Source: Crocinitomicaceae bacterium
GTDB taxonomy: Bacteria; Bacteroidota; Bacteroidia; Flavobacteriales_D; Crocinitomicaceae
Length of the DNA: 11,279 bases
Assembly: GCA_030833265.1 (NCBI GenBank)
Contig: JAURHO010000045.1
Span: forward strand, 1-11,279
Direction: 5' to 3'
The position numbers were made by a program, and so were the translations under genes. The notes below the pieces were generated by a model that did no database searches, was not told the DNA's origin, and saw only the letters and a program-made list of their open reading frames with translations. Positions 1 to 6,490 of this stretch are shown in pieces. Position 1 is the stretch's first letter; each line of letters starts with the position of its first letter.

Positions 1-1398
1 ACTGCGCTTCTGACCGCTGATTTTGAAGAGCTCGCTCATTTGGGCCATATTGGTGTCGTTCTCTGGGTTGTAAAGACCCGGTAAGGCAACAAATTGTTCA
101 GCTAAACCATTATTGAAACGATAGATACTTTGCTTGGCATCACCGACAATAAGATTTTGCCTTTGGTAAGAAATGGCTTCTAATACCAACGGAATCAGGT
201 TGATCCATTGCAAACGTGAAGTATCTTGAAATTCATCGAGTAAAAAATGCTCATAGCGAATGCCGAGTCTTTCATAGATGTAAGGCGCCTGTTCGCCTCG
301 AACCAATTGACTGATCAGTTGGTTGAATTCTGAGATGCGAATTTGTTGCTGAGCAGACATCAGGGCCTTGGTTTGCTGCGCTACATACTGCAAGAGGGCC
401 AAGTTGTAAAAGTTTCTGCGGCGCACTTCGAGAACTGAATAGGCAGCAAACGCCTGCTCAAACGCAGGCGACAAGCTCAGCAGGGCCTCGTTGATGTCAT
501 TGGGCAATTCCCATTTATTTTCTTCGAGAATAGTAAGCGTGGTTGCGTTGTAAAATGGCCCGCTGAGCTTGCCAAGGCCCCAATTTGGATCGGTACCAAT
601 GGCCTCGAGACGTTTTTGATCGCGGGCATTTTTTAATCCTGAAATAAAAGGCGCCACAGCTGCATACACGACTTTACACTGTTCAAGAAACTCGTTTTGA
701 ACTTGAGCGGCCTCATCTTTGAGGTTTTTGTAATTTTCTTGAGAATAGGTAGTCTGCAAAAGTTGCTCTACCTCTTTGACATTGCGTTCTTTACTGAGGA
801 TCTCTGCAAATTGTAATAACGTTTTTTTGAAATCCCACGATTCACCTTCGCTGACTTTGGTCCGGGCATATGAAAGCATCCAGTCACTGAGTTCCTTGGC
901 ATCGGGCTGACCCAACTGTGAGATCATGAGGTCAACCACTTCCTCCATGACTAATTTTTCATTCATGACGACTTCAAAGTCTGCCGAAATATCTAGATCT
1001 CGACTAAAGGACCGGATGAGTCTTAAATTGAATTTGTCAATGGTGGAAATGTTAAAATCTTCATAGTGGTGAAGGATGCCCTGCAGCGCTCCGAGGGCTC
1101 TTTCTTGAAGTTGCTTTTCTGTGAGGGTTGTTTCTTCTAAAAGTCCCTTCCCTAAAGCAATTGCTTTACGGTCTGCAGTGTGCGGATACGCGAGGCCACT
1201 TAAGGTTTGAAGAATTCTTTCTTTCATTTCATTAGCCGCCTTATTGGTAAAAGTCATGGCTACGATGCTGCGAAATTTGGACCGATAAGCAGGGTCATCG
1301 AGGAGGATTTTAAGATACTCAAGTACTAACCGGTGCGTTTTTCCACTTCCGGCAGAAGCAGCATAAACTTGGAGGGCTTTTTTAGAGGAGTTGGGCAT
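1..1398 (-). CDS. UvrD/AddA-type (RecB-like) superfamily 1 helicase, N-terminal part; C-terminus outside the window
   Basis: The minus strand is open from an ATG at 1398 to the window edge, giving 466 residues. Superfamily 1A helicase motifs appear in order: Walker A with the core AGSGKT (residues 16-21), motif Ia with TFTNKAANEM (about 49-58), a STIDKF segment (about 121-126) like the TIHSF/TIDSF motif of AddA and RecB, Walker B DEFQD (388-392), and motif III GDAKQSIYRF (419-428). The long insertion between motif Ia and Walker B (about 260 residues) and the GDAKQSIY form of motif III resemble AddA/RecB more than UvrD or PcrA. Proteins of this group use ATP to unwind DNA ends in recombinational repair, often with a C-terminal PD-(D/E)xK nuclease and an AddB partner. 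The nuclease and partner would lie left of the window, so the AddA assignment is an inference. It is divergent from the lipoprotein gene at 1467, with 68 bases between the two starts. Confidence 0.88.
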   Translation of the reverse strand, partial: MPNSSKKALQVYAASAGSGKTHRLVLEYLKILLDDPAYRSKFRSIVAMTFTNKAANEMKERILQTLSGLAYPHTADRKAIALGKGLLEETTLTEKQLQERALGALQGILHHYEDFNISTIDKFNLRLIRSFSRDLDISADFEVVMNEKLVMEEVVDLMISQLGQPDAKELSDWMLSYARTKVSEGESWDFKKTLLQFAEILSKERNVKEVEQLLQTTYSQENYKNLKDEAAQVQNEFLEQCKVVYAAVAPFISGLKNARDQKRLEAIGTDPNWGLGKLSGPFYNATTLTILEENKWELPNDINEALLSLSPAFEQAFAAYSVLEVRRRNFYNLALLQYVAQQTKALMSAQQQIRISEFNQLISQLVRGEQAPYIYERLGIRYEHFLLDEFQDTSRLQWINLIPLVLEAISYQRQNLIVGDAKQSIYRFNNGLAEQFVALPGLYNPENDTNMAQMSELFKISGQKRS

Positions 1399-1454
1399 CT
1401 TAATTTTTTACAAGAAGAATTCCTAAAATTAAGAACAATTTGAGCGTTTTGACG

Positions 1455-1462
1455 TATTTTTG
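1455..1462 (+). promoter_or_regulatory. Candidate Bacteroidota -7 promoter box (TAnnTTTG) for the mbnP-like operon
   Basis: TATTTTTG fits the TAnnTTTG consensus of the Bacteroidota primary sigma factor. It ends four bases before the ATG at 1467, so a start site a few bases downstream would give a leaderless or nearly leaderless mRNA. TTTG occurs at 1439-1442 and 1448-1451, but neither sits at the usual distance of about 19 bases for a -33 element. The call therefore rests on the -7 box and its position in the 68-base divergent gap. Confidence 0.4.
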
Positions 1463-1466
1463 TTAG

Positions 1467-2204
1467 ATGAGATCGATATTTTTAGGTACACTCCTTGTGA
1501 TGTTTTTGAGTGCTTGCGGCGACGATACCCCAACACCTCAAAAAAGCTATGTTCAGCTTGACATGCAGCCTGTTTTTGGCACACAACCATTTTACATGGA
1601 TTCACTCTACACAACCCCAGAAGGTTACCTTGTCAAATTCACTGAACTCAAGTGCTATTTCACACTTTTCAAAAACGGAGACTCAAGCCTGCATCAAGCA
1701 GCCCTTTTAGATTACCGCGAAACAGGTTCTCTGCTCTTCAAGAAAGAAGGTTCCACACAATCATATGCCAATTTAAGTGCGGTTTTAGGGGTTGACACCA
1801 CCCTTAACCACCTCGATCCAAGTGCCTTTCCAAACGACAATCCACTCAATATTAGCAATGCCGGATCCATGCATTGGGGCTGGAATCCCGGATATATTTT
1901 TATGAATTTAGAAGGCAAAGTAGATACCATTCCGGACGGCGTAGTTAACACAGATCTTTCTTTTAGTTTTCACATCGGTACCGATCCTTACATCCAGTAC
2001 CTTCAATTCAACAACATCAACTGGCAAAGTCTTGCTAATAACACCAAGCAATTCAAATTAAAGCTTGACCTCTTAGCATTTTTAGGTTCAGGTAGTTCAG
2101 CAATTCACCTCAATACTGAGCACCTTACCCACACTGCAGCTGGGCAAGAAGCCCTCACCCAAAAGGTTATTACCAACTTTAAAAACGCGATAAGCCCTTA
2201 CTAA
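1467..2204 (+). CDS. MbnP-like copper-binding lipoprotein
   Basis: A 245-residue predicted lipoprotein. The signal peptide ends in the lipobox LSAC with the lipidated Cys at residue 17; starting at the first ATG keeps the whole signal. Cys17 is followed by GDD, an acidic stretch resembling the surface-export signal of Bacteroidota lipoproteins. The mature part matches what I know of the MbnP family: HWGW followed by NPGY (residues 136-143), then FMNLEGKVD, and an SFHIG segment (167-171). In characterised MbnP proteins a conserved tryptophan is oxidised to kynurenine by the partner diheme enzyme MbnH, which is needed for tight copper binding. Trp137 and Trp139 are the likeliest substrates here, Trp186 less so; His136 and His169 are candidate ligands by inference. 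Its stop codon shares one base with the start of the diheme gene (TAATG), so the two are probably translationally coupled. No methanobactin precursor is visible, so the role is more likely general copper handling. Confidence 0.8.
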   Translation: MRSIFLGTLLVMFLSACGDDTPTPQKSYVQLDMQPVFGTQPFYMDSLYTTPEGYLVKFTELKCYFTLFKNGDSSLHQAALLDYRETGSLLFKKEGSTQSYANLSAVLGVDTTLNHLDPSAFPNDNPLNISNAGSMHWGWNPGYIFMNLEGKVDTIPDGVVNTDLSFSFHIGTDPYIQYLQFNNINWQSLANNTKQFKLKLDLLAFLGSGSSAIHLNTEHLTHTAAGQEALTQKVITNFKNAISPY

Positions 2205-3277
2205 TGAGAAGATTAGTCGTTCTCTTAATTGGCTTAGTTGTCCTAAGTGCTTGCAAGAAAGACCAAACAACCTTTCAACCGAGCCCTTATTTTCTTGAAA
2301 TTCCGGATCATTTCCCGGACATGATCATCCCAGCTGACAACCCCATGACCCAAGAAGGTGTTGACCTTGGGCGTTGGTTGTTCTATGAAAAAAGACTCAG
2401 TGGCAACGATTCCATGAGTTGTGCTTCCTGCCATTTGCCACAACACGGTTTTTCAGACCCCAACAAGTACTCTACTGGCATAGACGGCATTGCCGGAAAT
2501 CGCAATTCTATGGCCCTCATTAACATGGGATGGGATAACTTTTATTTTTGGGATGGCCGAGCAAGTACCCTTGAAAAACAAATATTGCAACCTGTAATTA
2601 ACCCTATTGAATTGCACCAAAGTTGGCCAGATGCCATCTACAAACTCAATCTCGATATCGAATACCGGAATCGTTTTTTCAAAGCCTTTGGCGAACCTGG
2701 CATAGATTCAGTAAAGGCTGCCAAAGCCATTGCACAATTTATCCGCACCATGATTTCGGCCTCCTCGAAATACGACGTCATGTACAAATATGAAAATGGC
2801 TTACCTCTCAATAATCAGGAGCAAGCTTTATTGCAACAAGTTGATGTAGAAGAATGGGCTGGCTACGACCTCTTCAAAAGTTTAAATGGTGCCGATTGCT
2901 TTCATTGTCATAATGGCCCACTCATGCGTGTCAAAAAATACAGCAATAACGGGCTAGATGCTGCTTTTACAGACCCTGGCAGAGGTGGAATCACCCAAAA
3001 TCCCGAAGACTACGGCAAATTCAAAGTGCCTACCCTTCGCAACATCGCGCTAACTGCTCCCTATATGCATGACGGCCGTTTTCAAACCCTAGACCAAGTC
3101 ATCGAACATTACTCAAGTGGCGTTCATATTTCGCCAACCATTGATCCGCTTATTGAATATGCCAACCAGGGCGGTGTGCAATTAAGCGCTCAAGAAAAAT
3201 ACCTACTTAAAAAATTCTTGCTAACACTCACAGACAACTCGTTTGCAAGCAATCCAAAATTCAAAGATCCACACTAA
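2204..3277 (+). CDS. MbnH/MauG-like diheme cytochrome c lipoprotein (cytochrome c peroxidase superfamily)
   Basis: A 357-residue lipoprotein with lipobox LSAC (Cys17) and two c-type heme sites, CASCH (73-77) and CFHCH (232-236). Superfamily landmarks are present: FWDGRA with Trp116 exactly 39 residues after the first heme His, where Pseudomonas CCP has the inter-heme Trp94; the NPIE segment (133-136); KVPTLRN (274-280) and PYMHDGRF (287-293). The methionine that ligates the high-potential heme in CCP (Met275 in P. aeruginosa, 14 residues after the His of this last motif) aligns here with Tyr303. MauG and MbnH use a Tyr at this heme and reach a bis-Fe(IV) state that oxidises protein side chains rather than only reducing peroxide. 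With the MbnP-like gene directly upstream, the likely job is Trp-to-kynurenine oxidation of that protein. The alignment is from memory, so a conventional peroxidase remains possible. The next gene starts three bases after the stop codon. Confidence 0.85.
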   Translation: MRRLVVLLIGLVVLSACKKDQTTFQPSPYFLEIPDHFPDMIIPADNPMTQEGVDLGRWLFYEKRLSGNDSMSCASCHLPQHGFSDPNKYSTGIDGIAGNRNSMALINMGWDNFYFWDGRASTLEKQILQPVINPIELHQSWPDAIYKLNLDIEYRNRFFKAFGEPGIDSVKAAKAIAQFIRTMISASSKYDVMYKYENGLPLNNQEQALLQQVDVEEWAGYDLFKSLNGADCFHCHNGPLMRVKKYSNNGLDAAFTDPGRGGITQNPEDYGKFKVPTLRNIALTAPYMHDGRFQTLDQVIEHYSSGVHISPTIDPLIEYANQGGVQLSAQEKYLLKKFLLTLTDNSFASNPKFKDPH

Positions 3278-3279
3278 TT

Positions 3280-3609
3280 ATGAGTGCAAACAGACTAACC
3301 ACTGAAGACAAAGCGTTAAAAATCAATCTAACGCCCGATATCTATGGCTGTTTTGCCGAAATTGGAGCTGGGCAAGAAGTTGCTGCCAATTTTTTCAAAG
3401 CTGGCGGAAGCTCGGGCACCATTGCCTACACACAATCGGCCTATGACATGAAGGTTTCCGATTCAATGTACGGTGAAACGGTCCGTTATGTCTGTGAAGA
3501 AAGATTGGTTACCATGCTGCATACCGAGTTCAAGAAACTTCAGGATATCCTGCCGGTAAAAAATAGAGATGCGCGTTTCTTTGCCTTCTGCAACACTGTG
3601 AATCACTGA
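3280..3609 (+). CDS. Conserved Bacteroidota protein of unknown function, N-terminal fragment (frameshifted gene)
   Basis: The 109-residue product begins like a large conserved family of about 480 residues: KALKINLTPDIYG, then FAEIGAGQEVAANFFKAGG and SGTIAYTQSAYD. It stays family-like up to RFFAFCNTV and then hits TGA after only Asn-His. The family continues past this point, and the matching continuation is present in the reading frame one base back. Restoring one base after the AAT codon at 3601-3603 (for example G) gives Asn-Ala-Leu-Asn-Tyr-His-Lys and joins both halves into about 471 residues. From memory, family members are often auto-named TonB-dependent receptor or nicotinate-nucleotide adenylyltransferase; I see no signal peptide, plug or barrel supporting the first. 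The function is unknown. Either the gene is a recent pseudogene or the assembly lacks a base. Confidence 0.75.
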   Translation: MSANRLTTEDKALKINLTPDIYGCFAEIGAGQEVAANFFKAGGSSGTIAYTQSAYDMKVSDSMYGETVRYVCEERLVTMLHTEFKKLQDILPVKNRDARFFAFCNTVNH

Positions 3610-4694
3610 ATTACCATAAGACGAATCAAGGTCAAGGATGGGTTGGAATTCGTTTTCAATTAAACCTTGAAGCTGCGCCCAATGACATTATCTTGCACAT
3701 CAAAATGCACGACAACAGCCACAAGGCGCAACAAGAAGCACTCGGAATTTTAGGTGTCAACCTGATTTACGCTTGTTATTTCCAATCCGGAGACATCGAC
3801 AGCTTCATTGATAGCATTGTACACCGTTTGCCACCAGACCGCATGGAAATTGACATGTTGCGTATATCTGGCCCCGATTTCGAGGACATGGACAACCGCA
3901 TTATCGCACTCAACTTAGTGCGCCGCGGCATTACCAACGCCACGATGTTTGACCTTGCTAAAAATGTACTTCAGCCTTCGACTGCACTCTACAAAAAGAA
4001 TATCCTCCTTATGCGCGGTCGTTTCAGACCCGTAACCAAAGTGCACATTGACATGATTGAGCGCGCTCGTGCAGCCTTTGCCAAAGAAAAACGCGTCAAA
4101 CCAGAAAATCTTGAAGTTGTTTTTGAGCTTACCCTCAAAGACCTCACTGCCGATGGCAAAATCTCAGACAAAGACTTTCTTGACCGAGCTGAATTGCTTG
4201 GTTCTTTAGGTTATACCGTCATGATTTCAAATTACCTCAAGCATTATAAAATGCTTGAATACCTCTCTTCCATTGCGCGTGAAAACTTAGTTGGTGTCAT
4301 CATGGGTATTTATAACCTTCACATCATTTTTGACGAAAAATACTACGACAATTTACCAGGTGGTTTACTAGAAGCGTTCGGACGAGGTTTTGGACACAAC
4401 GTTAAATTGTATATCTACCCTGCCCTTAATGTAGAGGACGGCAGTCTTTATCATCTCGGAAACATTAAGCTTCCTGAAAATATGATAGGCTTGCTCAACT
4501 ACATGAAAGCCAACGATAAAATCACTGCCTTACAAGAATACGACCCTTCTTTACTCCACATTTTATCAGATGATGTCCTGAGTAAAATCAAAGCAAATGC
4601 GCAAAGTTGGGAAGACGACGTTCCGTACGAGGTGGTCAAGGCTATTAAGTTTTTTGAATTATTTGGATACCAGCAAAAGGCTGAATTGAACTAA
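3603..4694 (+). CDS. Conserved Bacteroidota protein of unknown function, C-terminal fragment (frameshifted gene)
   Basis: This frame is open from 3567, and family-like sequence begins at about 3606 (LNYHKTNQGQGWVGIRFQ) and runs to the TAA at 4692-4694. It carries the remaining roughly 360 residues, including the EALGILGVNLIYA segment and RGRFRPVTKVH about residues 246-256 of the reconstructed protein. That last piece superficially resembles the GxFxPxTxxH motif of nucleotidyltransferases, which may explain some automated names. However, it lies mid-protein and, as far as I recall, the His is not kept across the family. No ATG occurs in this frame before 3705; the first start-like codon near the left end is TTG at 3693, which would remove a conserved part, so independent translation is doubtful. 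The stop overlaps the ATG of the WYL regulator by one base (TAATG). The many ordinary codons and absence of further stops argue that the lesion is recent or a sequencing error. Confidence 0.72.
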   Translation, partial: SLNYHKTNQGQGWVGIRFQLNLEAAPNDIILHIKMHDNSHKAQQEALGILGVNLIYACYFQSGDIDSFIDSIVHRLPPDRMEIDMLRISGPDFEDMDNRIIALNLVRRGITNATMFDLAKNVLQPSTALYKKNILLMRGRFRPVTKVHIDMIERARAAFAKEKRVKPENLEVVFELTLKDLTADGKISDKDFLDRAELLGSLGYTVMISNYLKHYKMLEYLSSIARENLVGVIMGIYNLHIIFDEKYYDNLPGGLLEAFGRGFGHNVKLYIYPALNVEDGSLYHLGNIKLPENMIGLLNYMKANDKITALQEYDPSLLHILSDDVLSKIKANAQSWEDDVPYEVVKAIKFFELFGYQQKAELN

Positions 4695-5704
4695 TGCCTC
4701 ACATCAAAAATGCGCTGATTCGTTACCGCATCATCGACAGGATGCTGCGCAATAAGTACAAGAGTTATCCTTCAAAAGAAGAACTCAGGACTGCCTGCGA
4801 AGAAGCCTTATTTGGTTCTGAGGACGGTGCACACATTTGCGCTTCCACCATTGAAAAAGACCTTTTCAACATGAAGATGGAGCACGACGCTCCAATTCGC
4901 TATAGCAAAAAAAATGGGGGGTATTTTTATGAAGACCCTGAGTTCAGCATCAATGACGTTCCGCTTTCTGAAGACGAACTTGCTTCTATTCGTTTTGCGG
5001 TTTCGACTTTACAGCAATTTAGGGAGGTCCCGTTCTTCCAGCAATTTGGTTCTGCCATCGACAAAATTGTAGATCGCGTGGCTGTTGGCGATACCGATGA
5101 AAGTCAAGAAATTTCCAAGTATATTCAATTTGAAGCAGCATTCTCAACAGGTGGCAATGATTACTTACCACTGCTGCTCGAAGCGATTCGCTCCAAAAAA
5201 AGGGTTTGGTTTTTATATACATCGTTTCAACAACAGGTATCTAAACCCAGAAATGTCAGCCCTTTATTTTTAAAAGAATACAGAAATCGCTGGTATCTCA
5301 TTTGTTTTGACCGCCAAAAACAAGACATCTTGACCTTTGCACTTGATCGCATGAGTGAACTGCAAATGCTAGATGAACCAGCTGAAATACCTTCAGACTT
5401 CAACGCTGCACATTATTTTCAAAATGCAGTTGGCATTACAGCCTACAAAGGCAAACCAGAAAAAATTATTTTAAAAGCTGATCCAGTAGCAGCGCGATAC
5501 ATTGCTTCGCAAGCTTTTCATAGTTCTCAAAAACTCATCAAGACGGAAGGTGATGTTCAGTACTTTGAATTGCAAATTTTGCTTTCTGAAGAATTTATCA
5601 GGAACCTATTGGGCTATGCCGGAGAAGTTGAGGTAATAGAACCCCTTGAATTAAGAAACATGATGAAAGAACGCGCCACTGCGCTCTTGAGTCGCTACAA
5701 ATAA
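4694..5704 (+). CDS. WYL-domain transcriptional regulator (helix-turn-helix plus WYL)
   Basis: The 336-residue product has an N-terminal helix-turn-helix-like region (about residues 1-80, beginning with an RYRIIDRMLRN segment). A linker with LSEDELASIRFAVSTL (91-106) is typical of YafY-type regulators. The WYL domain runs over about 155-225, with ISxLF-like core NVSPLFLKEYRNRWYLICFD and the signature Trp200-Tyr201-Leu202, followed by FALDRM (215-220). A C-terminal WCX-like extension ends at about 336. WYL domains bind ligands or nucleic acid and control the attached DNA-binding domain; both repressors and activators are known, some in phage-defence loci, but nothing here suggests a defence island. 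It overlaps the frameshifted conserved gene by one base, and its stop is eight bases before paaG. It may regulate this operon, but neither ligand nor operator can be read from the sequence. Confidence 0.87.
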   Translation: MPHIKNALIRYRIIDRMLRNKYKSYPSKEELRTACEEALFGSEDGAHICASTIEKDLFNMKMEHDAPIRYSKKNGGYFYEDPEFSINDVPLSEDELASIRFAVSTLQQFREVPFFQQFGSAIDKIVDRVAVGDTDESQEISKYIQFEAAFSTGGNDYLPLLLEAIRSKKRVWFLYTSFQQQVSKPRNVSPLFLKEYRNRWYLICFDRQKQDILTFALDRMSELQMLDEPAEIPSDFNAAHYFQNAVGITAYKGKPEKIILKADPVAARYIASQAFHSSQKLIKTEGDVQYFELQILLSEEFIRNLLGYAGEVEVIEPLELRNMMKERATALLSRYK

Positions 5705-5712
5705 ATATTGTC

Positions 5713-6489
5713 ATGAAAACCCTGAATCAAACTATTGAAAATGGTGTGTGTACCCTGACCTTAAACAGACCCCAAGTTTTCAATTCATTCAATCAAGCAA
5801 TGGCCTTTGAATTGCAGGCAGCACTTGATTTTTGCGCCGCAGAAGACCAAATTAGGGCAATTGTTATAACGGGTGAAGGAAAGGCATTTTGCGCCGGCCA
5901 AGACCTGGCTGAAGCCACTGACCCGAATGGGCCAGCACTTCAAGATATTGTGGCCAAGCACTACAACCCGATTATTTTAAAAATCAGAGCGCTTGAAAAA
6001 CCAGTAATCGCTGCTGTCAATGGCGTTGCAGCCGGGGCCGGAGCCAATATTGCATTAGCCTGTGACCTCGTTATCGCCAAAGAAAGTGCAGCCTTTATTC
6101 AAGCTTTCTCAAAAATTGGGCTCATTCCAGATTCAGGCGGCACCTTCTTTTTACCTCGCTTGGTTGGGGCTCAAAAAGCACTCGCATTAATGCTCACCGG
6201 TGAAAAAGTAATGGCACCAGAAGCCGAGGCCATGAACATGATTTACAAAGCTGTTTCAGAAGAGGCATTTGAACAAACGGTTTCAAATCTAGCTACGCAA
6301 TTGGCTAAAATGCCAACAAAGGCATTTGGCCTAACCAAAAAAGCTGTCAATGCCAGTTTCAACCAGACTTTGGAGGAGCAGCTCATTTTAGAAGAACAAT
6401 TACAAACCCAAGCAGGACAAACCCATGATTTCAATGAGGGCGTACAAGCCTTTCTCGAAAAAAGAAGCCCTGAATTTAAAGGTCATTAA
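5713..6489 (+). CDS. paaG: PaaG-type 1,2-epoxyphenylacetyl-CoA isomerase (enoyl-CoA hydratase/isomerase family)
   Basis: At 258 residues it has the usual crotonase length. The oxyanion-hole segments are FCAGQDL (59-65) and GVAAGAGANIALACD (104-118). PaaG-specific features include the HYNPIILKIRAL stretch (83-94), AFIQAFSKIGLIPDSGG (127-143) and FLPRLVG (146-152). Asp140 in PDSGG corresponds to the catalytic Asp136 of E. coli PaaG, while the Glu pair of true enoyl-CoA hydratases is not seen. PaaG converts the ring-epoxide of phenylacetyl-CoA to oxepin-CoA and also moves double bonds in later steps of aerobic phenylacetate degradation in the cytoplasm. The paaH-like gene follows after one base, which supports the pathway. 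The monooxygenase paaABCDE, paaZ, paaJ and paaK are not in the window. A general fatty acid enoyl-CoA hydratase is the alternative. Confidence 0.85.
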   Translation: MKTLNQTIENGVCTLTLNRPQVFNSFNQAMAFELQAALDFCAAEDQIRAIVITGEGKAFCAGQDLAEATDPNGPALQDIVAKHYNPIILKIRALEKPVIAAVNGVAAGAGANIALACDLVIAKESAAFIQAFSKIGLIPDSGGTFFLPRLVGAQKALALMLTGEKVMAPEAEAMNMIYKAVSEEAFEQTVSNLATQLAKMPTKAFGLTKKAVNASFNQTLEEQLILEEQLQTQAGQTHDFNEGVQAFLEKRSPEFKGH

Positions 6490-6490
6490 T

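Noticed and set aside
3558..3567. A-AAA-AAT as a programmed -1 frameshift site for the split gene
   Set aside because: Slipping there leads directly into TAG at 3564-3566, and the conserved RFFAFCNTV segment downstream is still encoded in the original frame.
4000..4050. GRFRPVTKVH as a nucleotidyltransferase active site
   Set aside because: It resembles GxFxPxTxxH but lies in the middle of a long protein without the N-terminal Rossmann context, and the His does not seem to be kept in the family. I leave the function unknown.
4694..5704. WYL regulator as a marker of a phage-defence island
   Set aside because: No nuclease, methyltransferase, reverse transcriptase or other defence genes are nearby; the neighbours are metabolic genes.
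6425..6490. Longer start for the dehydrogenase at 6425
   Set aside because: It would overlap the end of paaG in another frame and add residues before a Rossmann fold that begins at the ATG at 6491.
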